Below, piece after piece: positions 9,034 through 17,848 of a DNA stretch of 62,534 bases. The stretch covers positions 1 through 62,534 of the forward strand of contig JAHEXI010000019.1 in assembly GCA_023252195.1 (NCBI GenBank). The letters run 5' to 3'. Positions within the stretch are counted from its first letter, which is position 1, and the number at the start of each line of letters is the position of its first letter. The DNA is from Pseudonocardiales bacterium (GTDB lineage Bacteria > Actinomycetota > Actinomycetes > Mycobacteriales > Pseudonocardiaceae). The notes under the pieces are model-generated. The model made no database searches. It was not told the DNA's origin and saw nothing but the letters and a program-made list of their open reading frames with translations. A program made the translations under genes and the position numbers.

Positions 9034-9561
9034 CGTCTTCCTCTTCTCCCTCACCTCGACCTGCCGAGGATGGGGCCGTCTCGTCGACCGTGAGCCGGTT
9101 CGGCTCGTGGCCACGAATTCTGGACGAGTACCGGGGCCTTGCCACAAGCCCCAAGGGCGTTCGGCAAAATCGTGGGCTGTGGGTTTGCACAGGTCCGGGG
9201 CAGTCGAGCCGGATGATTATGATCGGGTAGCGGCAGGGTGTTGGGGTGAGAACGCAACAGAGCTCCCGCGAGGAGTGTCGATCGACCAAGATCCGCCACT
9301 TCCCTGAGAGCTCCGATGCCTGCTCAGTCTGTCACTTTCGCAGTGATCCGCACCTCGACCCATCCGGGCCACTCTTCATCAACCCACCGAACGGCCTCGG
9401 CACGCACGAAATCACACGGTGCCAATCCAGGCGTGGTTCGGATCACGGGCGTCGACCAAGAGCGTCACCGCCGTCGGATGTCCGCTATTGCCGCTGAGCG
9501 CGATGCGGTGTTGAGCGGCGATTCATAGTTGATGGAGCCCGCGCGGCCATATTCTGGCGGC
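9034..9561. other. intergenic, with a short coding-like fragment at 9324-9446 (minus)
   Basis: On the minus strand 9446 to 9324 a short frame ends in VRAEAVRWVDEEWPGWVEVR..., which has the composition and phrasing of a conserved actinobacterial protein tail and a TGA at 9324. It has stops close upstream and no start context, so it is at most a remnant. The rest shows no gene. Confidence 0.3.
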
Positions 9562-10028
9562 ATGTTGGAGGCCAGAAAGGTCAGCCTGTGGCGTAACCGC
9601 TACGAAATCGTTGCCGACGGCCAGTCACTTGCGATGTGGGAGGGTCGTGTCTGGCGCAGTGGTGGGGCCTTCGAGCTGGCGGGACGCCGCTATGACGTGA
9701 AGTCCAACGTGTGGGTACGCGATTCGAGATGACCGACGAGGCATCGATGATCGTCGCAACGGCCGATCGGGTCGGCCGTAAGCGGTGGACGGTGGAGGCG
9801 AGCGGTCGAACATACCGCTTTCAGCGAGTGTCATGGTGGCGATCCGAGGAGTTACTCGTCGCCGATGGCCGGCCGGTGGGTTCCGTTCGGCGGGTGAGCC
9901 GCTGGCGAAGCGACGCTGTGGCCGACCTGCCTGACCTGCCGCTGCCGTTGCAGGTCTTCGTCGTTGTTGTCGTTATGACCATGTGGGACGCGCAGGCTGC
10001 GGCCGCCGCGACCGGTGCTGGTGGGTGA
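9562..10028 (+). pseudogene. conserved LURP-one-like hypothetical protein, 1-bp frameshift
   Basis: Two overlapping frames together give one protein of about 155 residues. MLEARKVSLWRNRYEIVADG to SNVW is read in the first frame. GTRFEMTDEA to LTMW-like AQAAAAA is read in the second. The break lies at TGTGGGTACG (about 9710-9716), where one G less than expected (TGGGGT) accounts for the shift. The beta-strand-rich, Trp-rich character is that of tubby/LURP-one-like proteins, whose function is unknown in bacteria. A single missing base in a G run could also be a sequencing error. Confidence 0.6.
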
Positions 10029-10646
10029 GGACCCAGGTCTTCCCCCAATCACGAGCCGCGCACTCGGCGGCGGCACGCCGAGCGGCACACTCTCATGCCG
10101 CTGACAGCACGATCTGCCGACCACGGGTAGCCAGTGAGGCCGATGGCGAGCCTCGACCTCATCCTCGCCGGGGTGTGGCTGGTACTGGGTTCCTCGATGC
10201 TGGCACCACCATCGGCGCCACCGGCCGGGGCTGACAGTCAGCGCCAAGGCGATCGGTGCTGGTAATGGGCGCGGTCATATACCGGCTCACGCTGACGCAC
10301 TCACCGCGCTGGGGCCCGATCGGCGCCGCGGGTCCGGCCCTACTCATGCGCGCTCTCGGGACCGATCATCGCCCGAGGGCCACCGCCCGTTCATCGACCA
10401 TAGCGAAGCGCAACGCACAGAAAACCTGACCCAGGCAGGTAGGCGAGCTCCGGAAACACTTTCCGAGCGAGACCCTCAGCCGTCCGTCGGTTCCGAGATC
10501 ACGATGGTCAGCTTTGCCCTCGACCCGCACCCAATACCCAAGGACTGGCGTGTCAGGTTGCTGGCGACCAGCTCGACCAGATCGTGGCAGGTCATCCGCT
10601 GACAGACGGCGGGTGCCTGCTCGGAAAGGGTGCTGTTCCCGGACGT
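10029..10646. other. no convincing gene upstream of the integrase
   Basis: Short frames occur on both strands (for example 10143-10235, plus) but none matches excisionase, replication or regulator families expected beside an AICE integrase. The integrase start may lie within the end of this interval, at 10584. Confidence 0.4.
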
Positions 10647-11984
10647 GTGTACAAACGCTGTGGATGCCTCAATCCCGACACCCGGCGGCCGTGGGGAAGC
10701 CACTGTCCCCAGCTGGGCCGGACAGGGCACGGGAGCTGGTATCTAACGGTCGAATTACCCACCGGACCCAGCGGAACGCGGCGACGGCTGCGGCGAGGCG
10801 GTTACCGCACCCGCGCCGAGGCCCACCAGGCCCTGACCGGATTGCGCCCACCGCATCCCACCGACCCACACCGGGCGCTGCTGACCACCGGGCAGTGGCT
10901 CATGCACTGGCTGGCCACCCGCCTTCGGCCCCGGCCCGCCACGCTGCGCAGCTACCACCAGCACATCCACCAGCACCTCATCCCCCACCTCGGTGGGATC
11001 CTGCTGCGCGAGCTGTGCCTGGATGACGTGCAGACCACCTTCGCGATCCTGGCCCGCACCCCCACCCGCTACGGCCGGCCCCGCGCTGCCTCCACCCTGC
11101 ATCGCATCCGCGCCACCCTGCGGGTAGCGCTCAACGCCGCGATGCGACACGGCCTGATCGAGGCCAACCCAGCCCGCAACCTGGAATTGCCCCCGACCTC
11201 ACGACCCAAGGCGGTGGTATGGACCCAACCGCGGGTGGCGCACTGGCGCGCCACCGGTGAACACCCCACGGTTGCGGTCTGGACCGCCCCGCAGACCGCG
11301 CGGTTCCTCCACCACATCCGCCAGCACCGCCTCTACCCGCTGTTCCGGCTGATCACCCTGGTCGGACTGCGCCGCGGCGAAGCCTGCGCCCTGCGCTGGT
11401 GCGACCTGGACCTCCAGCACCGGGCACTCTTGATTAGCCGGCAACTCCAGCACCACCGTGGCGAACTGGCCCTCTGCGAGACCAAGACCGCCGGCAGCGT
11501 TCGCCTGATCGCACTCGACCGGCTCACCATCACCGTCCTGCGCCGCCACCACGCCACCACCACCCTTGAGGGCCACAGGGGTGGCTTCATGTTCACCAAC
11601 ACCCGCGGCGACCCGATCAAACCCGACCGGCTCGGCGAGCTGTTCCACCGCCTGGTCCGGGACGCCGACCTGCCCCCGATCCGGCTGCATGACCTGCGCC
11701 ACGGCGCGGCCAGCCTATCCCTCGCCGCCGGCAATGACCTCAAAACCGTGCAGACGATGCTCGGCCACTCCAGCATCGTGCTCACCGCCGACACCTACAC
11801 CAGCGTGCTGCCCGACCTCGCCCACCACGCCGCCGAGGCCACCGCGCGCCTGGTCCTCACCTCCGCCACCACCACCTCCCGTGCCCTCCGCAACGGCCAT
11901 CACACCAGCCACCAACGCCCGGCGAAACGATCGCCACGTGTCACCATCCCGCCACAGCGATCAACACCGCCCTCCTATCGCTGA
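10647..11984 (+). CDS. int: tyrosine integrase of an integrated element
   Basis: Site-specific recombinase of about 445 residues. It has an N-terminal arm-binding-like segment (GSWYLTVELP...), a SAM-like core-binding domain (about 90-190), and a catalytic domain with all expected residues: the first Arg in TLVGLRRGEACALRW, HDLRH, then LGHSSIVLTADTYTSVLP with the His and nucleophilic Tyr. The gene points at tRNA-Lys 197 bases downstream, the usual arrangement of actinomycete integrative elements with their tRNA att site. GTG 10647 begins the conserved VYKRCGC; an in-frame start at 10584 is possible. No xis or rep gene is seen next to it, so the element is probably a remnant. Confidence 0.88.
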   Translation: MYKRCGCLNPDTRRPWGSHCPQLGRTGHGSWYLTVELPTGPSGTRRRLRRGGYRTRAEAHQALTGLRPPHPTDPHRALLTTGQWLMHWLATRLRPRPATLRSYHQHIHQHLIPHLGGILLRELCLDDVQTTFAILARTPTRYGRPRAASTLHRIRATLRVALNAAMRHGLIEANPARNLELPPTSRPKAVVWTQPRVAHWRATGEHPTVAVWTAPQTARFLHHIRQHRLYPLFRLITLVGLRRGEACALRWCDLDLQHRALLISRQLQHHRGELALCETKTAGSVRLIALDRLTITVLRRHHATTTLEGHRGGFMFTNTRGDPIKPDRLGELFHRLVRDADLPPIRLHDLRHGAASLSLAAGNDLKTVQTMLGHSSIVLTADTYTSVLPDLAHHAAEATARLVLTSATTTSRALRNGHHTSHQRPAKRSPRVTIPPQRSTPPSYR

Positions 11985-12029
11985 CGATTCCCCCGCAGAT
12001 CTGAGCGAGCAGAGGCACGAGAAACGGTG

Positions 12030-12109
12030 GTGGGGCCGACCGGCCTGGATCGACATCACGTCATGTGAGCGTTTGGCAACTGGGTGTCATGGCCTCACGT
12101 CGGCCCCAC
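12030..12109. repeat. 11-bp perfect inverted repeat between integrase and tRNA
   Basis: GTGGGGCCGAC at 12030-12040 is the exact complement of GTCGGCCCCAC at 12099-12109, with a 58-base interval. It may be an integrase arm site or a hairpin ending the integrase transcript; there is no T tract. Confidence 0.5.
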
Positions 12110-12180
12110 ACGAGATCACTCGGGCTAAATCAAGATCCAGTACGGCGACTAAATCGCAGGTCAACGCCTATATTGTCTTG

Positions 12181-12253
12181 TGGGCCGCCTGGGGATCGAA
12201 CCCAGAACCCAAGGATTAAAAGTCCTTTGCTCTGCCAGTTGAGCTAACGGCCC
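12181..12253 (-). tRNA. tRNA-Lys (anticodon TTT)
   Basis: The minus strand folds as a complete 73-nt cloverleaf. The acceptor stem is GGGCCGT with GCGGCCC and discriminator A; the D arm contains GCTC/GAGC; the anticodon loop is CTTTTAA with TTT; the T arm is CTGGG-TTCGATC-CCCAG. CCA is not encoded. Its 3' end faces the integrase gene, so it is the likely att site. I found no second copy of the tRNA 3' end to the left within the window. Confidence 0.97.
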
Positions 12254-12287
12254 CGCGGGCTGATGGTAGCCAACGCGGCATCGCTCC

Positions 12288-14036
12288 TCATGGTCGGTGG
12301 AGGGTGTGGAGCGTACGAGGGCTCCCGGGTTCGGCGTCGGTACTGGACAGTCGGTGGGCGACGAAAGTGATCAGCCCTGTCCAGAGCGCCACCATGATGG
12401 CCAGCCCGCTGTAGCCGGCCAGGGCCGGCCAGGTTGGTCCGGCGTGCTGCTCGCGGAGCAGCAGCGCGGTGTTGCGGACGAAGGTCGCGTGCCGCTCGGG
12501 CAGGGCCGCGATCGCGGGCGCGTTGATCTCAGGGTCGGTCGGTAGGTACACCGGGACGGCCATGACCTCGTCGCCTCGCTGCAGGCCCACGATGGTCTTC
12601 CAGTCACCGGTCACGGGCAGGGGGCGCGACGAGACGTAGTGGCCGGGGCCGACTTCGTTGAGCTTGGCGCTGACCCGGCCCCCACCCTGCCAGGCAACGA
12701 CCCCGAACGCCGTCGCGCGGCGCGCCGCGTCAGGCGGTGCAAGCTCGACCGCGACGACGGCCTGCTGGCCGACGGAATTGAGGCGGATGACTGCGTCGAC
12801 GTGGCCTACGTTTCGCGGCAACAGGGCCAGCAGCGTGCCGGCTAGGACCAGCCCGGCCAATCCGGCGGCCAGCGCGGGTACGGTCCGTTCGGCCCATACC
12901 GGCAGGCTCAGTGCTCCTCCGAGCACGGCGGCGGCCACCGCCGCGGCCGGGACGACGACGAAGACGCGGGCGTCGTTGGCCGGCAAGTCACCCCAGCCCG
13001 ACAGCTTCACCCAGGCCAGTTCACCGACCATGCCCACGGTGGCGATAGCCACCCCGGAGGTGAGGGCGTAGCGCAGGCGATCGTTGGTGCCCAGCCAGAC
13101 CGCTACTGCTTCCACCATCACGGCACTGGCCAGGTAGAGCGGGAAGCGAGGGAAGGTGTGGTGGAGGGGACCGGAGATGATGAGCGCGACGCCGCCGCGC
13201 ACTATGAAGTACGCTACGACCGCCTTGACCGCCCCCCACGGTCCCAGCGTGGCTCGGGCCAGGACGAGGGTGAAGCCGGCTGTGGCGGCGATCAGTACTG
13301 GCAGGTAGAGCACCTGGAACTGGGGGACGCCGAAGTCGAACTCGCCCTCGAAGCAGGACAGGCCGACCAGGATGGCGCCCAGGGCCAGCGCGGTGATGGC
13401 CCGTCCCAGCACGGTGGCGCGCCCTGTCGGCCGGCCCTCCATGAGCATCAGCCAGACCGCGATGGTGCCGAGGCCACCACCGCCCACCAGCATCAGGTGA
13501 GTCGGGCTCCACAGGGTGACGTCGATCCCGTAGGCCTCGTGCCACAGGGCGTCGAGCGGGAAGCCGACCAATGCACCGACGCCGAGCGCGGCCATAGCTA
13601 TGGCCGAGTAGGGGATCCGGAGGCCCAGGATGCGCACCCCGACCGGCGCGTCGTCGAGGGTGGCGAAGAGCACGGCGATACCCGCGCTGTAGATGATGCC
13701 GGCCAGCCCGATGACGATCATGGTGTGGGGCGGGGTGAACAGTGCCTTGTCCCGCCCGAGGTCGATGTGCCAGCCGACGTCCCAGTAGAGACCCAGCGCG
13801 GCGGTGGCCAGGGCCCACAGGCCGCTCAGCGCGCCGGCCATGGCCCAACCTGGATAGCCGGTCACCCGCTCCAGTCCAGCGGAAATGCTCTTGAAAAAGA
13901 TCACCAGTGCATTTCGCTGGAGGTGCACCCGGAAGCTCGACTCCAATCCCAAGACAGCCAGGGCCAACACGATGGCGCCGTAGATGAGGAAGGGCGCTAT
14001 CACGTAGTTCCACTGGTCGGGGGTTACGTGCTTCAT
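12288..14036 (-). CDS. polytopic membrane protein with extracytoplasmic C-terminal domain, unknown function
   Basis: A 582-residue protein with about twelve hydrophobic segments (residues 8-430), then a soluble stretch of some 120 residues, and one last helix (about 545-570). Conserved-looking polar motifs sit in the membrane part: GWHIDLGRD, PPHTMIV and WHEAYGIDVTLWSPTHLML. The soluble stretch (EVGPGHYVSSRPLPVTGDWK, AVPVYLPTDPEI) resembles FixH/YtkA-like domains found near copper and oxidase functions. The start ATG shares one base with the MerR stop (TGATG), so the two are translationally coupled. A decayed fragment of a second copy lies at 25.8 kb. Metal or redox stress is a reasonable guess from context; the reaction is unknown. 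Confidence 0.6.
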   Translation of the reverse strand: MKHVTPDQWNYVIAPFLIYGAIVLALAVLGLESSFRVHLQRNALVIFFKSISAGLERVTGYPGWAMAGALSGLWALATAALGLYWDVGWHIDLGRDKALFTPPHTMIVIGLAGIIYSAGIAVLFATLDDAPVGVRILGLRIPYSAIAMAALGVGALVGFPLDALWHEAYGIDVTLWSPTHLMLVGGGGLGTIAVWLMLMEGRPTGRATVLGRAITALALGAILVGLSCFEGEFDFGVPQFQVLYLPVLIAATAGFTLVLARATLGPWGAVKAVVAYFIVRGGVALIISGPLHHTFPRFPLYLASAVMVEAVAVWLGTNDRLRYALTSGVAIATVGMVGELAWVKLSGWGDLPANDARVFVVVPAAAVAAAVLGGALSLPVWAERTVPALAAGLAGLVLAGTLLALLPRNVGHVDAVIRLNSVGQQAVVAVELAPPDAARRATAFGVVAWQGGGRVSAKLNEVGPGHYVSSRPLPVTGDWKTIVGLQRGDEVMAVPVYLPTDPEINAPAIAALPERHATFVRNTALLLREQHAGPTWPALAGYSGLAIMVALWTGLITFVAHRLSSTDAEPGSPRTLHTLHRP

Positions 14037-14785
14037 CACTGCACCTCCTGGTTCAGCGCTGGCCCGTCCTCGGAGATCAACTTGACTTGGCCGTTGGTGC
14101 ACGCTGCCGATTGGTGTTCCATGGCCTGGGCGAGCATGGCCTGGACCGCCGTAGCCGCCTGCGGACGCATGCGCCGGAGTGCCTCGGTGACCTGCGGGAG
14201 CCGCTCGGGCGGCATCCCTGCCGTCACGAAGGGCTGCCACACGTAGCGCTCGAAGAGCTCGACGAAGCGAGCCGCGACGCGCTCCAGGTCGCCGCGCAAG
14301 GCCGCAAACTCGTCCTGAGTAGCGGCCAGCGGAATGCCGGCGGCGACCAGTTCGGCGCCGGCCCGCAGCATGGTCGGGCTGGGGACACGGAACCGCTCCC
14401 CCTCAGGCTCGATGAGCCCGAGCTCGACAGCTCGCAGGCCCAGCGAGACGTCCTGCGCTGCCTGCGGGAATAGGTCGAGTAGCTCCTGGGCGGTCAGGTA
14501 CTCGGGCTCCTCCAGGTTCCAGGGTTCGGTGAGGGCCTGCTCGAAACCGAGAAGGTCACCCAGGCTTCGGCCCTGCTCCCACGCCTGAACCAGCTCGCGG
14601 ATCCCCGCTAAGGCGAAGCCCTGCTCCTGGAGGCGGGCGATAAGCCGCAGGCGCCCCAGGTGTCCCTCGTCGTAATAGCCAACTCGCCCAACCAGCGACG
14701 GTGGCGGGAGCAGCCCGAGGCTCTGGTAGTTGCGGATGTTGCGGGTGGTGGTGCGCGCCCGGAGGGCCAGCGCGTCCACCGTCAT
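14036..14785 (-). CDS. MerR-family transcriptional regulator
   Basis: A 249-residue regulator. MTVDALALRARTTTRNIRNY is the MerR winged helix, followed by GYYDEGHLGRLRLIARLQEQGF and a dimerisation helix. The C-terminal effector part (about 90-249) is long and contains a single Cys near the end (SAACTNGQ), so a classic three-cysteine metal site is not apparent. The start ATG at 14785 has GGAGG upstream; a TTG at 14812 is possible. It overlaps the membrane-protein start by one base, so both are one operon. The dyad at 14844-14859 in its leader is a candidate operator. Confidence 0.85.
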   Translation of the reverse strand: MTVDALALRARTTTRNIRNYQSLGLLPPPSLVGRVGYYDEGHLGRLRLIARLQEQGFALAGIRELVQAWEQGRSLGDLLGFEQALTEPWNLEEPEYLTAQELLDLFPQAAQDVSLGLRAVELGLIEPEGERFRVPSPTMLRAGAELVAAGIPLAATQDEFAALRGDLERVAARFVELFERYVWQPFVTAGMPPERLPQVTEALRRMRPQAATAVQAMLAQAMEHQSAACTNGQVKLISEDGPALNQEVQ

Positions 14786-14843
14786 TCCCACCGGATCCTC
14801 CACCACAAACAAAGCATACGATTAATTCGCCATAGAAAGAAGT

Positions 14844-14859
14844 TACATCGTCTGATGTA
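14844..14859. promoter_or_regulatory. dyad upstream of merR-type gene, candidate operator
   Basis: TACATC-GTCT-GATGTA is a perfect 6+4+6 palindrome 59 bases ahead of the MerR start codon, in an AT-rich leader otherwise rare in this window. Its position fits autoregulation of the regulator/membrane-protein operon. I could not place -35 and -10 boxes with certainty. Confidence 0.5.
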
Positions 14860-14980
14860 TCTAAGAAGGATGTTGTATGACCAGGAGCTCGACGTGTGCG
14901 CGGCACACTCGTGCGCGAAGGGTAGGGCCGCCACTGGGCTTCCCTTCGTAGCGTGGAGACATCGCCTTAAGGAGGCGGCG

Positions 14981-15277
14981 ATGGCGGAGTCACGACGGAA
15001 GTTTGATCAGGATTTTAAGGAGGGTGCGGTTCGGCTGGTCCGGGAGACCGGGCGCTCGATCGCGCAGATCGCGAAGGACCTGGGGATCAACGCGGGGACG
15101 TTGGCTAACTGGGTGGCCCTGGATCGGCAGGGCAGGGATGGTGACGGGCGACTGGATGAGGATGAGCGCCTGGAGTTGGCTCGGTTGCGGCGGGAGAACG
15201 CCGAGTTGGCGATGGAGCGTGATGAGCTCAAGCGCTCGGTGGCCCTCTGGGTCAAGGACGCGATGGGTCGGCGGTAG
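14981..15277 (+). CDS. IS3-family transposase OrfA
   Basis: A 98-residue helix-turn-helix protein (RRKFDQDFKEGAVRLVRETG, SIAQIAKDLGINAGTLANWV) followed by the leucine-zipper segment typical of IS3 OrfA (LARLRRENAELAMERDELKR). AAGGAGG stands directly before the ATG. It is full length, but the OrfB that should complete the transposase is broken just downstream. Confidence 0.9.
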   Translation: MAESRRKFDQDFKEGAVRLVRETGRSIAQIAKDLGINAGTLANWVALDRQGRDGDGRLDEDERLELARLRRENAELAMERDELKRSVALWVKDAMGRR

Positions 15278-15279
15278 CC

Positions 15280-15595
15280 GTGGCCGAGTTCATCGCCCTC
15301 CAGAGGGCCGAGTTCGGGGGTGCCGCACGCGGTGACGTGTCGGGCGTTGGGGGTGTCCCAGGCCTGGTTTTACAAGTGGTGCCATGGCGATGGCTCGTCG
15401 CGGCGGGCGCGGCGGCGGGCCTTGGCGGCGCTGGTCGCGGCGTTGTTCGCCCAGCACAGGGGCACCTACGGCGCGCCGAGGATTACCGCGGATGCGCGGG
15501 AATTGGGGTGGCGGGTCAGCCAGAACACCATCGCGGCGATCATGGCCGAGCAGGGTCTGAAAGCCCGGGCACGTCCAAGGGAGAACCCCCAATGA
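15280..15595 (+). pseudogene. IS3-family transposase OrfB, N-terminal fragment with frameshift
   Basis: VAEFIALQRAEFG is read from 15280, then after an extra G in a GGGGG run near 15317 the family continues in another frame (VPHAVTCRALGVSQAWFYKW, RGTYGAPRITADARELGWRV, IAAIMAEQGLKAR) to a stop at 15595. The DDE catalytic domain is absent. The following 180 bases up to the permease stop contain no gene; I could not locate the right inverted repeat. Confidence 0.85.
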
Positions 15596-15773
15596 TCGAC
15601 GAATCCCAATAACCCAGCCTCCAACGAACCGGGGGAAGGGAACACTTCGACAAATGCTGCCTTGGGGAGTCATCGGCTACGGCACCGCGCGTCCGCGATC
15701 CTGGCCGCCGCCCTGGTCGCACTCGCCGTTCGCCCCCGGCGGCCAGTGCCGTCAGCGATGCTGCCCGTCGTGG

Positions 15774-17000
15774 TCATGGCCTATGTGGTGCTCGCTTGGG
15801 CGGGACGGATTTCTCGTCCGTTCGGTGCGGGTGCCCGGTGTGGCTGGAGTGGTCATGCTCGGCCGCGCCGTCGGGGGAGCCGCCCATCATGGCCAGCATG
15901 GCGATCCCGCCGGTGCGTACGAATCGAACGATGAGTACGGCGGCCAAGATCAGGAAGGCGATGTTGAGCCAGGTGGTGTAGTTCCACGTGATGCCTTCGG
16001 CCATCACCATCGCCGACCGTTGGGCTGGAATCAGCCCAGTGACGCCGAAGAACAGTTCCACGAGGTATCCGGCGCCGACCATGGCGGCATAGAAGGTGCC
16101 CAGTAGCACCAGCGTCATCCGGGGTCCGTAGTACTTCCGGTAAATGTTCAGGATCGGCAGGATCAGTAGATCGGCGAAGATGAACGCGACCACGCCGCCG
16201 AAGCTGATGCCACCGGTCCACAACACGGCCGCCAGCGGGACGTTGCCGATCGAGCAGACGAACGACAGGATCGCCACGATCGGCCCGACGATCGGTCCCC
16301 ACAGCGCCGAGGCCAGCGGGTGATCGGTGAAGAACAAGGCGCGCCACCACGAATCGGGCACCCACGCACCGATCGCCCCGGCGAGGAGCAGGCCGATCAC
16401 GACATCGCGCAGGATCGCGGCCCACTCCATGACGAAAACGTGCGCCACCGCGGTGAAACCCTCGGCCGAACCCAGCCTGGCCCAGAACGAGCCCTCGGCC
16501 GCAACGGACATGTCCATCGCGGCGTGGCCCTCCATCGAGCCGGCGACGCCCTTGTCGGCCTGCACGCGAGCCTTGTCGATCAACTGCTTACGCACGAAGA
16601 ACCGGAACAGCACGGCCACCAACACGATCATGATCGGACCGCCGACGAACTCGGCTACGGTGAACTGCCAGCCCAGCAACAGCGCCAGGATCACGCCCAT
16701 CTCGATCACCAGGTTGGTGGAGCCGATCTCGAAGGCCATCGCCGGGGTGAAGTTCGCGCCCTTGCGGAACAGCGACCGCGCCAGCGCCACCGCGGCGTAG
16801 GAGCACGACGAAGACGCCGCCCCCAGGACGGAGGCGGCCGCCAGGGTGCGGGGGCGGTCATCACCGAGCAGCCGGACGATCGTGGATTTCCGCACCACCG
16901 CCTGCACCAGCGCGGACAGGGCGAACCCGAGGACCAACGCCCACAGGATCTCCCAGGTCATCGACCCCGCCAATGCCAGCGCGTGACCGATCGCACCCAC
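15774..17000 (-). CDS. DUF318/COG0701-family permease
   Basis: A 408-residue permease with about nine membrane helices. Family hallmarks are ASSSCSYAAVALARSLFRKG in the first half and FVCSIGNVPLAAVLWTGGIS in the second, both conserved cysteine-containing loops of the YraQ/ArsP/DUF318 group, some of which export metalloids or metals. The C terminus is His-rich (AEHDHSSHTGHPH), a plausible metal-binding tail. The GTG at 17000 follows AAGGAGG with good spacing. A CsoR-type palindrome lies 18 bases further upstream. It is a paralogue of the permease at 34.0-35.3 kb, sharing long identical motifs (NIYRKYYG-like, WNYTT). The exported substrate is not known. Confidence 0.85.
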   Translation of the reverse strand: MGAIGHALALAGSMTWEILWALVLGFALSALVQAVVRKSTIVRLLGDDRPRTLAAASVLGAASSSCSYAAVALARSLFRKGANFTPAMAFEIGSTNLVIEMGVILALLLGWQFTVAEFVGGPIMIVLVAVLFRFFVRKQLIDKARVQADKGVAGSMEGHAAMDMSVAAEGSFWARLGSAEGFTAVAHVFVMEWAAILRDVVIGLLLAGAIGAWVPDSWWRALFFTDHPLASALWGPIVGPIVAILSFVCSIGNVPLAAVLWTGGISFGGVVAFIFADLLILPILNIYRKYYGPRMTLVLLGTFYAAMVGAGYLVELFFGVTGLIPAQRSAMVMAEGITWNYTTWLNIAFLILAAVLIVRFVRTGGIAMLAMMGGSPDGAAEHDHSSHTGHPHRTDEKSVPPKRAPHRP

Positions 17001-17017
17001 GATAACCACCTCCTTGT

Positions 17018-17034
17018 ATACCCTGTGGGGGTAT
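17018..17034 (-). promoter_or_regulatory. CsoR-type operator ahead of permease 1
   Basis: Read toward the permease, ATACCCCCACAGGGTAT is a G/C-tract palindrome of the CsoR/RcnR class. It agrees with the site upstream of the csoR gene (35597-35613) at 12 of 17 positions, including all outer bases ATACCCCC...GTAT. Regulation in trans by the CsoR encoded at 35.3 kb is inferred. Confidence 0.6.
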
Positions 17035-17289
17035 CTGATGGTGGAACTGTAGTCCGCAGAATCGCGGTTGTCACGGTGTCCCGCATGGCGTCCGCCGCCC
17101 TCGTGCGCGGTGGTCTCGGCCGGCTCACGCTCGCCAGCGCGATGTGGTCGGCGTCGAAAGCGTGCCGGGTCCCGAAGGAGATTTGCTGCGCACACCACCT
17201 CGTTTCCTGTTCCGCTGAACTCCCGGATATGGGGCTCGCGTGAGTACCGTGGGCCGCACCGGGCCAGTGGAACAGCGACGGGAGACACG

Positions 17290-17745
17290 GTGAGCGGCAG
17301 CGCACTCTCGGCGCGGGCCACCGCCCGTCTGGTCGCCGTGGGTGCGGTGCTTTCCGGGCTGTTCTTCATGCACGGGCTGGCCACCCAGGGATGTGCCGGC
17401 GACGCGCAAGCATCGGCATCATCGATGACCCACCCGGCGGCGGTGGCCACTGCAATGATCCGGCCCGATACGACCGCAGGTGCCATGGTCGCGACGGCCA
17501 GCCGACCGCTGGCGCATTCCGCGTCGGGGACAGATGCCGGTGAATCGGCTGCGTTGTGCATGTCGACACCCCCACCACCAGGGTGGGTCGGGCTACTGGC
17601 GCTGCTGCTGGGTGCCAGCGTCCTCGGACTGGCAAGCATCCCGGACTCACCAGACAGGGCGACTCGCCCGAGCAACCAGCGGCGCCGCGCTCCCCCGCTG
17701 GCCGGGTCCACCCTACTGATGAACCTGTGCGTCTCCCGGAGCTGA
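17290..17745 (+). CDS. small membrane protein, DUF6153-like
   Basis: A 151-residue protein with a signal-like or membrane helix at residues 9-28 (LVAVGAVLSGLFFMHGLATQ), a Met/His/Cys-containing linker, and a second helix near 100-118 (GWVGLLALLLGASVLGLASI). This two-helix layout with MHG and SSMTHP motifs is that of the actinobacterial DUF6153 family, often encoded next to copper genes. GTG 17290 has GGAGA upstream. It is divergent from permease 1 and directly ahead of the lipoprotein gene. Function unknown. Confidence 0.6.
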   Translation: MSGSALSARATARLVAVGAVLSGLFFMHGLATQGCAGDAQASASSMTHPAAVATAMIRPDTTAGAMVATASRPLAHSASGTDAGESAALCMSTPPPPGWVGLLALLLGASVLGLASIPDSPDRATRPSNQRRRAPPLAGSTLLMNLCVSRS

Positions 17746-17848
17746 CAGGCGCCCGCTGACCGAGCCCATCGACTCGGGTCAGCCACCGCGCCCTGTTCAT
17801 CGTGCGCCGCCATGCGGCGCGCTGTCCGGAAAGGCTCACTGACCACCG

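Noticed and set aside
14037-14240. 68-residue N-terminal extension of the 12.3-kb membrane protein
   Set aside because: It is antisense-like, low-complexity and overlaps the MerR C terminus; the TGATG-coupled ATG at 14036 is more natural.
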